Assembly: GCF_015644585.1 (NCBI RefSeq)
Contig: NZ_JADOBI010000001.1
Span: forward strand, 434,001-498,000
From: Rahnella laticis
GTDB taxonomy: Bacteria; Pseudomonadota; Gammaproteobacteria; Enterobacterales; Enterobacteriaceae
Direction: 5' to 3'
Length of the DNA: 64,000 nucleotides
Of this stretch, positions 17,323 through 25,233 are shown piece after piece (the first letter of the stretch is position 1; each line of letters begins with the position of its first letter). A program made the position numbers and the translations under genes. A model generated the notes under the pieces. It was given only the letters and a program-made list of their open reading frames with translations. It ran no database searches and had not been told where the DNA came from.

Positions 17323-18416
17323 TGTGCAAACTCCTGAATAAATTCTGCCTGAGAAGGGGTAAAGCTGATGCCCAGCCCTGCGCCGGACGGGCTGCTGAGC
17401 ATCCCCTGGTGATAGGAAAGACCGTGAACCGGGTCGTTGCCCAGCCCGTCGGCACCGTAAAGTTCGGCATAACGCGGCTGGCTGGCGCGGGCGACGTGCA
17501 GGGCAGCGGCGGTCGCGGCGCCTCCCTCATTCATCTGACCGATCATGAACGGCACACCGGCGGCGGTCAGCCGTTTGGCGGCGGCCAGCGTGGGGGCAAT
17601 GCCGCCCATTTTGACCAGTTTCAGGTGCGCCATAATTTTGCCTTCAAGCTGCAATATGCGTTCTAAATCAGCCTCGCTGCTCATGCTTTCATCGAGCATC
17701 AGCGGCACCGGGCTGGCGGCGGCCAGTGCCGGATAAAAGTGCGCGTTGGCATCGGAAACCGGCTGTTCGAGGTAGCTCATTTCGAATTTCGCCAGCGCCA
17801 GCAGATGACTGCGCGCTTCTTCCGGCTGCCACTGGCCGTTAGCGTCCGCCGATAAACGGATTTCATGGCCGAAACGCCGCCGCAGGGCGCTGAGCCGGGC
17901 TTCGTCTTCGGCAAAGGATGCGACGCCGACGCGCAGTTTCAGCTGCGTAAAACCCCGTTCGACATACGCCGTGGCCTGTTCGAGCATTTCATCCATCGGC
18001 GTCCAGAACAGCGTCTGGTTGGTGTAATAACTCACCGTTTCGGCATTTTCTGCGCCCGCCAGTTCTGCCACGCTGAGCCCGTTCTGGCGTGCAATCAGGT
18101 CATGCAGTGCGATGTCTATCAGCATCCGCGTCGGTGCCAGAAAATCGGCTAAAAGCGCCGGAAGGTTCAGCAACAACGTACTGGCAGGCTGGCTGAGATC
18201 CAGCATGCGCAGGGCGCGGATCACATCACTTAATACCAGTTCAGCGCTGTAGCCGTTGAGATAAGCAATGTTGATACGCACTTCACCGATGCCGTTAAAA
18301 TTTTTCTCCTCCAGCAACAGATACAACGTATCCAGCCCGGTAATGGTGCCGGATGACGCGGTGTGCAGTTGCAGGTGCGGGTAGCGTAAATCGGCGCGAT
18401 ACAAAGTGGCTTTCAC
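17319..18416 (-). CDS. Enolase-superfamily enzyme (muconate-cycloisomerase / mandelate-racemase type)
   Basis: Abstracts the proton alpha to a carboxylate, giving racemisation, dehydration or cycloisomerisation. The 365 residues have the capping N-terminal domain and a barrel with Mg2+ ligands Asp191 (SADANGQW), Glu217 (LEQPV) and Asp242 (MLDES), and a lysine pair at 266/269 in LKLVKMGG. The first catalytic motif is Lys160-Leu-Arg162 rather than the Lys-x-Lys usual in the MLE subgroup. Operon position between the M20 and M24 genes suggests a carboxylated, probably nitrogenous, intermediate. Reaction unknown. Confidence 0.85.
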   Translation of the reverse strand: MKATLYRADLRYPHLQLHTASSGTITGLDTLYLLLEEKNFNGIGEVRINIAYLNGYSAELVLSDVIRALRMLDLSQPASTLLLNLPALLADFLAPTRMLIDIALHDLIARQNGLSVAELAGAENAETVSYYTNQTLFWTPMDEMLEQATAYVERGFTQLKLRVGVASFAEDEARLSALRRRFGHEIRLSADANGQWQPEEARSHLLALAKFEMSYLEQPVSDANAHFYPALAAASPVPLMLDESMSSEADLERILQLEGKIMAHLKLVKMGGIAPTLAAAKRLTAAGVPFMIGQMNEGGAATAAALHVARASQPRYAELYGADGLGNDPVHGLSYHQGMLSSPSGAGLGISFTPSQAEFIQEFAQ

Positions 18417-18426
18417 CGGAGGCTCC

Positions 18427-19590
18427 TCAGCGTTTGAGCATTTTCAGCGCGACGTCGCAGTAGATTTTGCTGCCCGCAATGAATTCGTCGATCGGGATAA
18501 ATTCATCAGGCTTATGCGCCACCGCCAGCGAACCGGGGCCGATAATGATGCCCTTCGTGCCGAGACTGCGAAAATGCACCAGATCGCAGCCGCCCTGAAA
18601 ACCGAACGGTCCGGGTTCCGGGTTGCCCTGCGCGGCGCAGGCTTCAACGCCCGCCAGCACAATCGGGTCTTCAGAATCGGTTTCGGTCGCGCCGCCGGTG
18701 GTTGGTTTAAAGGTGATGATTTCGCTGCGCACGCCGAATTTGCCGTGAGCCAGTTGCAGTAAATCCTGAATTTCCTGTTTTACCGCGTCTTCGTCTTCGC
18801 CCGGCACCATGCGGCGGTCGAGCAGTAATTCGCAGGCACCCGGCAGCACGTTATCGGCGTGTCCGCCGCTGATGCGCGTCACGGTCAGGCTGGCGTTGCC
18901 GACCAGAGGATGGCAGCGGCAGCGCACGCTGTGCTCGTGGGTTTCTTCGACCAGGCCGAGTAACTGCGCGGCGCGGAAAATAGCGTTTTCTCCCAGCTCC
19001 GGCGTGCCGGAATGCGCGGTCACGCCGTGAACGCGAACCAGCGGACGCAAACTGCCTTTGTGCGCGGAGTAAGTGGTGTTGGAGGTCGGTTCGCCAATCA
19101 CCACGTAATCAATGTGAGCAGGTGCTTCGCGGACATAAAACTTCGCGCCCTCGCTAGCCACTTCCTCATCGGCGACAAAAATCGCCATCAGCGTGCCGCT
19201 CCAGTCGTTACGGTTGGCGGCCAGCCAGCGCATGGCTTCGATCATGGCCACAAGCGGGCCTTTGGCGTCGCAGGCTCCGCGGCCAAATAACTTGCCGTCG
19301 CGCTCGGTCAGCGTGAACGGATCCTGTGCCCAGCCTTCTCCGGCGGGGACTACATCGATATGCGTATTAAACGCAAAACACGGGCCGTCACCGTTTTCCA
19401 GACGGCCAATGACGTTGGTGCGCCCCGGCGCGTATTCGCTGAGCGTCATGTCGAAGCCGATTTCACTCAGCATCTGGCTGATGAGTTCGGCCGCTTCACG
19501 TTCGCGCCCCGGCGGGTTTTCGGTGTTAATCGCGACCAGTGCGGCCAGATCGCGTTTCATTCTGCTGATATCGGGCGATGAAAGGCTCAT
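18427..19590 (-). CDS. M20-family metallo-deacylase (ArgE/DapE type)
   Basis: Zinc-dependent hydrolase that removes an acyl group from an amino-acid-like substrate. The 387 residues show the ligands His and Asp in FNTHIDVVPAGEGW near 71, the bridging Asp in GRGACDAKGP, the catalytic and ligand Glu pair in VADEEVASEGA and the final His in LAVAHKPDEF near 353. A dimerisation lid domain contains GSLRPLVRVHGVTAHSG. ATG at 19590 (MSLSSPDI) is chosen over a longer in-frame ORF because AGGAG lies just upstream and the extension does not resemble the family. Located directly after the importer genes, so probably an early step. Confidence 0.85.
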   Translation of the reverse strand: MSLSSPDISRMKRDLAALVAINTENPPGREREAAELISQMLSEIGFDMTLSEYAPGRTNVIGRLENGDGPCFAFNTHIDVVPAGEGWAQDPFTLTERDGKLFGRGACDAKGPLVAMIEAMRWLAANRNDWSGTLMAIFVADEEVASEGAKFYVREAPAHIDYVVIGEPTSNTTYSAHKGSLRPLVRVHGVTAHSGTPELGENAIFRAAQLLGLVEETHEHSVRCRCHPLVGNASLTVTRISGGHADNVLPGACELLLDRRMVPGEDEDAVKQEIQDLLQLAHGKFGVRSEIITFKPTTGGATETDSEDPIVLAGVEACAAQGNPEPGPFGFQGGCDLVHFRSLGTKGIIIGPGSLAVAHKPDEFIPIDEFIAGSKIYCDVALKMLKR

Positions 19591-19672
19591 CGGTGTCTCC
19601 TGAAATATCTTTTTTGTGGCAAAACTGGCCCCTGGTGAGGGCGCAATACGGGGGTGATTCCGGGTAAAAGGA

Positions 19673-20416
19673 TCAATGTAAAATCTGATCCAGGAAGCGT
19701 TGTGCCCGAAGGCTGACGTCGCCGCCGAAGAATTTTTCGCCGGTCGCGTTTTCGATAATCTCGCCGTTTTCCATAAAGACGATTTGGTTGGCTGCGCGTT
19801 TTGCAAAGCCCATTTCATGCGTGACGACTATGCTGGTCATGCCTTCCGCGCTGAGATCGGTCATCACGTCGAGGACTTCGCGGATCATCTCCGGATCCAG
19901 CGCCGACGTAGGCTCATCAAACAGCATCAGTTTTGGCTTCATGGCTAACGCCCGCGCAATCGCCACGCGCTGCTGCTGGCCGCCGGAAAGTTCGTCCGGG
20001 AACGAATCGGCTTTGTCGGGAATGCGCACTTTGCCCAGCAGTTCCAGCGCCTGCGCTTCGGCCTCGCTGCGGCTGACGCCGAGCACGGTCATCGGCGCAA
20101 GCATGATGTTTTCCGCCGCCGTCAGGTGTGAGAACAGTTCATAGTTCTGGAACACCATGCCGATGTCCTGCCGAAGTTTGTGCGGCTCGACGCTGGCATG
20201 CGTGATGTCTTTATTGCGAAAGAAAATCGACCCGCCCTGAACCGGCTCCAGCAAATTAATGCAGCGCAGAAGGGTGGATTTCCCCGAACCCGACGGGCCA
20301 ATCAGCACCACGGTTTCCCCTTGTGCCACATTCAGGGAGCAGTTTTTCAGCACATGCTGCGGGCCAAAATGTTTATCGACGCCGATGATTTCCAGAACCG
20401 GTTTGGATTTACTCAC
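19673..20416 (-). CDS. Amino-acid ABC transporter ATP-binding protein (GlnQ/HisP type)
   Basis: ATPase of a polar-amino-acid importer. The 247 residues have Walker A GPSGSGKSTLLR near 39, the Q-loop in VFQNYELFSHLT, the signature LSGGQQQRVAIARAL near 142, Walker B LMLFDEPTSALDP and the switch His in VVTHEMGFA. The PAAT family usually moves amino acids, opines or related zwitterions. It lies 10 bases after the permease gene. Confidence 0.92.
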   Translation of the reverse strand: MSKSKPVLEIIGVDKHFGPQHVLKNCSLNVAQGETVVLIGPSGSGKSTLLRCINLLEPVQGGSIFFRNKDITHASVEPHKLRQDIGMVFQNYELFSHLTAAENIMLAPMTVLGVSRSEAEAQALELLGKVRIPDKADSFPDELSGGQQQRVAIARALAMKPKLMLFDEPTSALDPEMIREVLDVMTDLSAEGMTSIVVTHEMGFAKRAANQIVFMENGEIIENATGEKFFGGDVSLRAQRFLDQILH

Positions 20417-20426
20417 GGGCTTCTCC

Positions 20427-21140
20427 TCAGTTTGGCGTGCTGCTGCGCAGCAGGCGTTCGGTCAAAGACAGCGCAGGTTTCTTGCGCTTTTTCGGGTCAA
20501 GCGAGCGTTCCAGCCAGGCCTGTCCGACCATGAAAATGGACGTCAGCACCAGGTAATAAACCCCGGCGGCGCACAGCGCTTCGAAATAACGGAAACTGGC
20601 GCTGGCGGTCTGGTTGGCGATAAGCAGCAACTCCTGCACGGCAATCACCGACACCAGTGCGCTGGATTTCAGCATGCTGATCATCTGGTTGCCCATTGGC
20701 GGCAGCACGATGCGCGCGGCCTGCGGCAACACAATCTTGCGCATGATCTGACTTTGGGTCATGCCGAGCGCCATGCCCGCGGTGCGCTGACCGCTGCGCA
20801 CGGCCTGTAACCCGGAGCGCAGAATTTCCGCCATGTACGCGCCTTCATTTAAGGAGAGCGCCATAACGGCGCAGGTGAACGCCGAGAAACGCAGGCCGAA
20901 AGTCGGCAGTACGTTGTAGACAAAAATAATCTGGAACAGAACCGGCGTGCCGCGAAACAGCCACAGATAAAAGAACGCCAGAACGGAACCCGCCCGGAAG
21001 CGGGATTCCTGGAGCAGGGCCAGAATCAGCCCTGCAATAATGCCGAAGAACAACGAGCACACCGTTAACAACAAGGTCATTAATGCGCCCTGAAAGAACG
21101 CCGGTGAGAACAGGTATTGCCAAACAAGATCAAGCGACAT
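20427..21140 (-). CDS. Amino-acid ABC transporter permease (HisM/GlnP type)
   Basis: Inner-membrane channel subunit of 237 residues with about five hydrophobic segments and the EAA loop (ALGMTQSQIMRKIVLPQAARIVLPPMGNQ, residues about 132-160, shortened here to LGMTQSQIMRKIVLPQAA). Only one permease gene is present, so a homodimer is likely. Forty-nine bases separate it from the upstream solute-binding gene. Confidence 0.9.
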   Translation of the reverse strand: MSLDLVWQYLFSPAFFQGALMTLLLTVCSLFFGIIAGLILALLQESRFRAGSVLAFFYLWLFRGTPVLFQIIFVYNVLPTFGLRFSAFTCAVMALSLNEGAYMAEILRSGLQAVRSGQRTAGMALGMTQSQIMRKIVLPQAARIVLPPMGNQMISMLKSSALVSVIAVQELLLIANQTASASFRYFEALCAAGVYYLVLTSIFMVGQAWLERSLDPKKRKKPALSLTERLLRSSTPN

Positions 21141-21189
21141 GAACTTTCCTCAACGTCAGGGCAAAGCTTTAAGGCCGGACTTCACAACA

Positions 21190-22008
21190 TCAGAAAATGG
21201 ACACTGAAGCCGGGAACTGCCATTTAGTGACGAGTTTCTGGTACGTGCCGTCTTTCACCACGTCCTGTAAGCCTTTTTCCAGCAGGGATTTCATTTCGGC
21301 ATCACCTTTACGCACCGCAAAACCAATGTGCGTGTCGGTTTCAAACTCCGCGCCGACGGCTTCGAAGGTGTCGCCTTTTTCGCTCAGCAGCGCGACTGCG
21401 CCCGGCGTGGAGAGGAATTCGGCATCAGCGCGTTTTTGCGCCACAGCGACCGCAGAATCGGTTGCGGCCGGGAAGGTCAGCACAGTGAGCGCCGGTTTTT
21501 TGGCATCCAGACATTTCTGGTTATCTGCCCGCGCCTGACTTTCTTCGATACCGCCCAGCGTGACGGCGATGTTTTTGCCGCACAGGGATAAATCGCGGCC
21601 AGTGATTTTTTCCGGATTGCCTTTCACCACAATCACGCGGCTGCCGATTTTCAGGTAAGGCACGAAATCAACCTGCTCAGAGCGGGTCGGGTTGATGTAC
21701 ATCGCGGAGTTGATGATATCCAGACGTTTGCCCTGCAACGCCGGAATCAGTCCTTTGAATTCCATCGACATCGGTTCCGGTGTCAGCGCCAGCTTTTTCG
21801 ACAAGGCGGTGATGAGGTCGATATCGAAGCCGGTCAGCTTGCCGTCTTTCGTAAATTCAAACGGCATGAACGTGGCAGCGGTGCCGTACGTCAGCTGACC
21901 TTTGCTGACCAGAGCAGGCGCGGCGGCCTGGCTGAACAGCGGGGCACTCAGGCAAATTGCGGCCAGAGAGACGGCGGCATATCGGCGCAAAAAAGCTTTT
22001 TTTGACAT
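21190..22008 (-). CDS. Amino-acid ABC transporter periplasmic substrate-binding protein
   Basis: SBP_bac_3-type protein of 272 residues with a cleavable signal peptide (about residues 1-28, ending SQAAA). The mature part has the usual family motifs TYGTAATFMPFEF and KLTGFDIDLITAL. The Asp of GFDIDL and an Arg in the NPTRSEQVDFV region suggest binding of an alpha-amino-acid-like carboxylate and amine. First gene of the seven-gene operon, so its ligand should define the pathway. Confidence 0.9.
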   Translation of the reverse strand: MSKKAFLRRYAAVSLAAICLSAPLFSQAAAPALVSKGQLTYGTAATFMPFEFTKDGKLTGFDIDLITALSKKLALTPEPMSMEFKGLIPALQGKRLDIINSAMYINPTRSEQVDFVPYLKIGSRVIVVKGNPEKITGRDLSLCGKNIAVTLGGIEESQARADNQKCLDAKKPALTVLTFPAATDSAVAVAQKRADAEFLSTPGAVALLSEKGDTFEAVGAEFETDTHIGFAVRKGDAEMKSLLEKGLQDVVKDGTYQKLVTKWQFPASVSIF

Positions 22009-22051
22009 GACAGACTCCAGTTTCCCATGAGCAGGATTGCTCTTTGTGTCT

Positions 22052-22080
22052 CATTAAATACAATTAAATTTGCGAGTCAA
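22052..22080 (-). promoter_or_regulatory. Possible sigma-70 promoter of the seven-gene operon
   Basis: On the minus strand TTGACT (22080-22075), a 17-base spacer and TTAATG (22057-22052), about 45 bases before the solute-binding ATG. The -10 is poor, so this is tentative. Confidence 0.4.
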
Positions 22081-22092
22081 GGCTCTTTTTTG

Positions 22093-22107
22093 GTGCATTT
22101 GTTGCAC
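22093..22107. promoter_or_regulatory. Inverted repeat GTGCA-N5-TGCAC, possible operator
   Basis: Perfect 5-bp arms with a TTTGT spacer lie just upstream of the possible -35 of the importer operon, between divergent genes. A plausible target of the GntR-type regulator encoded next door. Confidence 0.45.
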
Positions 22108-22156
22108 GATTTGGGGGCTTTTTAACCAGACTTCACCATCCTCAAGGCTTGTGATA

Positions 22157-22164
22157 TTGTACAA
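22157..22164. promoter_or_regulatory. Palindrome TTGTACAA, possible GntR-family operator
   Basis: An 8-bp perfect palindrome 37 bases before the GntR start. Many FCD-type GntR proteins bind short sites of the form TTGTNNACAA or similar, so this could be an autoregulatory site. Confidence 0.4.
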
Positions 22165-22200
22165 ACCTAAACAACAAATACTTTCAGGTGTTGCTATTCC

Positions 22201-23100
22201 ATGACCCAAACAACGACAGCCAGCGGAAGGCGTCTGGCAAACCAAATCCTTGACCTGATACGTGAAGCAAAATTTGAGCCAGGTCACCATCTGCGGGAGC
22301 AACAATTAGCCGATATGCTCGGCGTTTCCCGCACACCGGTGCGTACTGCGTTGAAATTGCTATGTGAATTGGGAATTATCGAAGCGCGCCGCAATCAGGG
22401 TTTTTTCCTGCTGAAAGCCTTCGATGAACTTCAGCGCATCAGCATCGATATTCCGGCCACCAGCGATCAGGACCTGTACGAGCAGCTGGTCAAAGATCGA
22501 ATCGCCGGAAAATTGCCCGATTCCCTGACGCAAACGGAAATCGCCCAGCGCTATGAAGCCGACCGCGGTGTGCTGGCGCGCACGTTGCTCCGGTTATCTG
22601 AGGACGGCCTGATCGCCCGTAACAAGGGACATGGCTGGTCATTTTTACCGACGCTCAACACCGACGTGGCGCTGAGCAACGGCTACGGATTCCGCCTGAT
22701 GATTGAACCGGGCGCGATGCTGGGGGCGGGATTCCACGCCGACAAAAGCGCGCTCCGGCGGCTGCGTATGCAGCATATCTATCTGATTACTCACCCCGAT
22801 ATTCTCGCCGTTGATGGCCGTCAGATTTTCGAAACGGACGCCACGTTCCACGAAATGCTGGCGGAATTCAGCGGCAATATTTTTGTTTTACAGGCGATCC
22901 AGCAGCAAAACCGGCTGCGACGCCTGCTTGAGTTCGGCAGTTACACCAATAAACAGCGTGTGCGCGAATGGTGCGGCGAACACGTCGCCATCATCGACGC
23001 CGTGCTGGAAGGGCGGATGAAAGAGGCGGCAGAAATGATGCGCAGCCACCTGCAATCGGCTTATCAGATGGTGCTCAACAAGGTCAGCAAAGTTGGGTAA
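22201..23100 (+). CDS. GntR/FadR-family regulator with two N-terminal winged-helix segments
   Basis: Probable ligand-responsive regulator of the divergent importer operon. The 299 residues start with a canonical GntR winged helix (residues 8-72; LREQQLADMLGVSRTPVRTA). A second, shorter winged-helix-like repeat follows (about 88-150; LTQTEIAQRYEADRGVLART, then LSEDGLIARNKGHGW). An FCD ligand-binding domain (about 160-295) comes last, with the motif FHEMLAEFSGN and metal-type His residues in GEHVAIIDAV. Most family members have one winged helix. It faces the operon across a 192-base region holding two palindromes. Confidence 0.87.
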   Translation: MTQTTTASGRRLANQILDLIREAKFEPGHHLREQQLADMLGVSRTPVRTALKLLCELGIIEARRNQGFFLLKAFDELQRISIDIPATSDQDLYEQLVKDRIAGKLPDSLTQTEIAQRYEADRGVLARTLLRLSEDGLIARNKGHGWSFLPTLNTDVALSNGYGFRLMIEPGAMLGAGFHADKSALRRLRMQHIYLITHPDILAVDGRQIFETDATFHEMLAEFSGNIFVLQAIQQQNRLRRLLEFGSYTNKQRVREWCGEHVAIIDAVLEGRMKEAAEMMRSHLQSAYQMVLNKVSKVG

Positions 23101-23149
23101 TCCTTTGATTGAAATTTAATTTTTCGTACGTTAACCAGAGGAAAAAGTG

Positions 23150-23935
23150 ATGGATTTTGGGATTCAGGGCCGCGTGGCGCTGGTCAGCGGCGCGGGCGGC
23201 GGTCTGGGCCGGGCCATGGCGATTGCGCTGGCAGCGGAAGGTGCTCAGGTCGCGGTGTGCGGGCGAACGCTTGGCGCATTGCAGGAAACGGTCAGCCTTA
23301 TCGAAGGGCAGGGCGGAACGGCGCAGGCGTGGGTGCTGGATCTCACGGCACCGGAAAGTTTTGACGATGTGCTGATGCAAATCCGCCGAACGTACGGGCC
23401 GGTCGGTATTCTGGTCAACAACTCCGGCGGGCCGCCACCGACCAAAGCCGCAGGGGTTGCGCCGGAACTGTGGCAAAGTCAGTTTGCGACGCTGGTCAGC
23501 CCGCTGATTCTTCTCACCGACAAAGTGCTGCCGGATATGCATAACGCAGGCTGGGGGCGGATTATCACCAGCACTTCGTCCGGCGTTGTGGCTCCGATCG
23601 CGAATCTCGGGATATCCAACACGCTGCGCATGGCGCTGGTCGGCTGGTCAAAAACGCTGGCATCTGAAGTGGCGGCTGACGGTATTACGGTGAACGTAAT
23701 GGTGCCGGGGCGGATTTCCACGCGGCGTCTGGGGCAGCTGGATGCTGCGCGCGCCGGGCGTGAAGGCGTTTCCGTTGAAGACGTGGCGGCGAAAAGTGCG
23801 GCGGGCATTCCTGCGAAACGTTACGGCAAACCGGAAGAATACGGCGCGGTGGCGGCATTTCTCGCCAGCCAGCAGGCTTCTTATGTGACCGGTTCTGTTA
23901 TCCGCGTTGATGGCGGAATGATCCCGTCGGTGTGA
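23150..23935 (+). CDS. Short-chain dehydrogenase/reductase with altered active site
   Basis: Rossmann-fold protein of 261 residues, FabG-like. The nucleotide loop is SGAGGGLGRA near 13 and the NNSGG motif (family NNAG) near 90. The family catalytic Tyr-x-x-x-Lys is replaced: the aligned stretch LGISNTLRMAL has Ser156 and Arg160 at those places, with the upstream Ser of STSSG kept. This subgroup is found widely but its chemistry is unclear. ATG at 23150 follows a GAGG; a GTG three bases earlier is possible. It is 49 bases after gntR and probably co-transcribed. Confidence 0.82.
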   Translation: MDFGIQGRVALVSGAGGGLGRAMAIALAAEGAQVAVCGRTLGALQETVSLIEGQGGTAQAWVLDLTAPESFDDVLMQIRRTYGPVGILVNNSGGPPPTKAAGVAPELWQSQFATLVSPLILLTDKVLPDMHNAGWGRIITSTSSGVVAPIANLGISNTLRMALVGWSKTLASEVAADGITVNVMVPGRISTRRLGQLDAARAGREGVSVEDVAAKSAAGIPAKRYGKPEEYGAVAAFLASQQASYVTGSVIRVDGGMIPSV

Positions 23936-23942
23936 TTTTTTA

Positions 23943-23980
23943 CGGCAAAGGCCCCGCGGTTTTGTGGGGAGCTTTTGCCG
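23943..23980 (+). other. Hairpin after the SDR gene
   Basis: CGGCAAAGGCCCC pairs imperfectly with GGGGAGCTTTTGCCG. No T run follows, so it may be an RNA-stabilising hairpin or a weak terminator upstream of the nac control region. Confidence 0.5.
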
Positions 23981-24019
23981 GTATTAACCTGACTAATCCT
24001 GCAACCTTGTTCATAAGAA

Positions 24020-24036
24020 TGCATTATGTTGGTGCA
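24020..24036 (+). promoter_or_regulatory. NtrC binding site upstream of nac
   Basis: TGCATTATGTTGGTGCA agrees with the NtrC consensus TGCACTATTTTGGTGCA at 15 of 17 positions. A second, weaker half-site TGCACC begins at 24033. It lies about 140 bases upstream of the -24 element, a usual enhancer distance. Confidence 0.8.
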
Positions 24037-24175
24037 CCACGATGGACAGTTCGGTTTTATTTCACTTAAGTTTTTTTACCCCGCCGGTTTTTTCAAACGT
24101 TTCAGCAATCGTTTTTTCTTATGTTCCGTGGCATTAGCCTGCGGCGAGCCGCTATTTCATCTGCCCCACGGAGAT

Positions 24176-24192
24176 TGGCGCAGATCTTGCTT
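24176..24192 (+). promoter_or_regulatory. Sigma-54 promoter of nac
   Basis: TGGCGCAGATCTTGCT carries GG (24177-24178) and GC (24189-24190) ten bases apart with the TTGC core. The predicted transcript starts near 24202, giving a leader of about 50 bases. Matches the known NtrC/sigma-54 control of nac in Klebsiella and E. coli. Confidence 0.82.
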
Positions 24193-24253
24193 TTATTAGT
24201 CACGCTAATCATTACCCAACGGTGTTCCCTTTCCGGGCCAATTGGAGACAGAG

Positions 24254-25180
24254 ATGAATCTCAGACGTCTGAAGTACTTCGTGAAAATCGTCGATATCGG
24301 CAGCCTGACGCAGGCCGCTGATGTTCTGCATATCGCACAACCGGCACTGAGCCAGCAACTGGCGACGCTGGAAGGGGAATTGCAGCAACAATTGCTGATT
24401 CGCACCAAGCGCGGCGTGACGCCCACTGAAGCCGGGAACATTCTTTATTCACATGCGCAGGCGATTTTGCGTCAGTGTGATCAGATCCACGGTGCGGTGA
24501 ACAGCGCGGGTCAGTCGCTGAGCGGGCAGGTGTCCGTCGGGCTTGCGCCGGGCACTGCGGCTTCCCAGCTGGCGTTGCCGTTATTGCAGGCCGTGCGTAA
24601 ACAACATCCGGGCATTTTGTTGTATCTCAACGAAAATTTCGGCACGGCGCTCGGGGATTTAGTGCTCAACGGCCGTATGGATATGGCGGTGTTGTACGGC
24701 ACAAATAACGATGTCGGGCTGAGCAGTCAGCCGCTGATGAAAGAAGATTTGTATCTGGTCGGCACGCATGCCGTGCCCAATCCGGGAAAATATGTCGAGC
24801 TGTGTGATGTCGCGAAACTCAACCTGTTCATGCCGCGTTCATACAACGTGATGCGCCGTCTGGTTGACGATGCCATGGCGGTTCGCCGTCTGACGGCCAA
24901 TATTATCGGTGAAATCGAGTCCTCCGCCACGCTGACGGCTGCCGTTGCCAGCGGTCTGGGCGCCACCATTTTGCCGGAATCCGCCGCCCGCGCCATGACG
25001 GGCCCGGCCAAAGCGTGGATGTCGTGCATCAGCAGCCCGGCGATTCAGGTTCCGCTTTCACTATGTGTTTCAGAAACGCTGGCCCTGTCGCAGGAAGCGG
25101 CGGCGGTGAAAAAAATCTTGCTGTCGCTGGTTTTTGAGCAGGCCACGTCAGAACGCGAACCGCTGCTGGCGGCCAGCTGA
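24254..25180 (+). CDS. nac: Nitrogen assimilation control protein Nac (LysR family)
   Basis: LysR-type regulator made under nitrogen limitation that couples the Ntr system to sigma-70 promoters without a small-molecule co-effector. The 308 residues start MNLRRLKYFVKIVDIGSLTQ, with the helix-turn-helix in AADVLHIAQPALSQQLATLE; RTKRGVTPTEAG and the effector domain are colinear with Klebsiella Nac. ATG at 24254 is used; a TTG four codons upstream is in frame but lacks family support. A sigma-54 promoter and an NtrC site precede it and a terminator follows. Candidate targets in this window include ast, ddp and the unknown importer operon. Confidence 0.93.
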   Translation: MNLRRLKYFVKIVDIGSLTQAADVLHIAQPALSQQLATLEGELQQQLLIRTKRGVTPTEAGNILYSHAQAILRQCDQIHGAVNSAGQSLSGQVSVGLAPGTAASQLALPLLQAVRKQHPGILLYLNENFGTALGDLVLNGRMDMAVLYGTNNDVGLSSQPLMKEDLYLVGTHAVPNPGKYVELCDVAKLNLFMPRSYNVMRRLVDDAMAVRRLTANIIGEIESSATLTAAVASGLGATILPESAARAMTGPAKAWMSCISSPAIQVPLSLCVSETLALSQEAAAVKKILLSLVFEQATSEREPLLAAS

Positions 25181-25198
25181 CTACGGTTGTAAAGACGT

Positions 25199-25227
25199 CC
25201 TCCCCTTTTACAAGGGGAGGTATTTTT
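25199..25227 (+). terminator. Terminator of nac
   Basis: CCTCCCC (25199-25205) pairs with GGGGAGG (25214-25220), followed by TATTTTT. Confidence 0.9.
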
Positions 25228-25233
25228 CAGTGT

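Noticed and set aside
19591..19818. In-frame upstream extension of the M20 deacylase
   Set aside because: The extension covers the intergenic region after the ATPase gene, does not look like the family, and a good AGGAG precedes the internal ATG at 19590.
24121..24321. 66-codon frame over the nac leader
   Set aside because: It runs through the sigma-54 promoter and into nac in another frame; no ribosome site.
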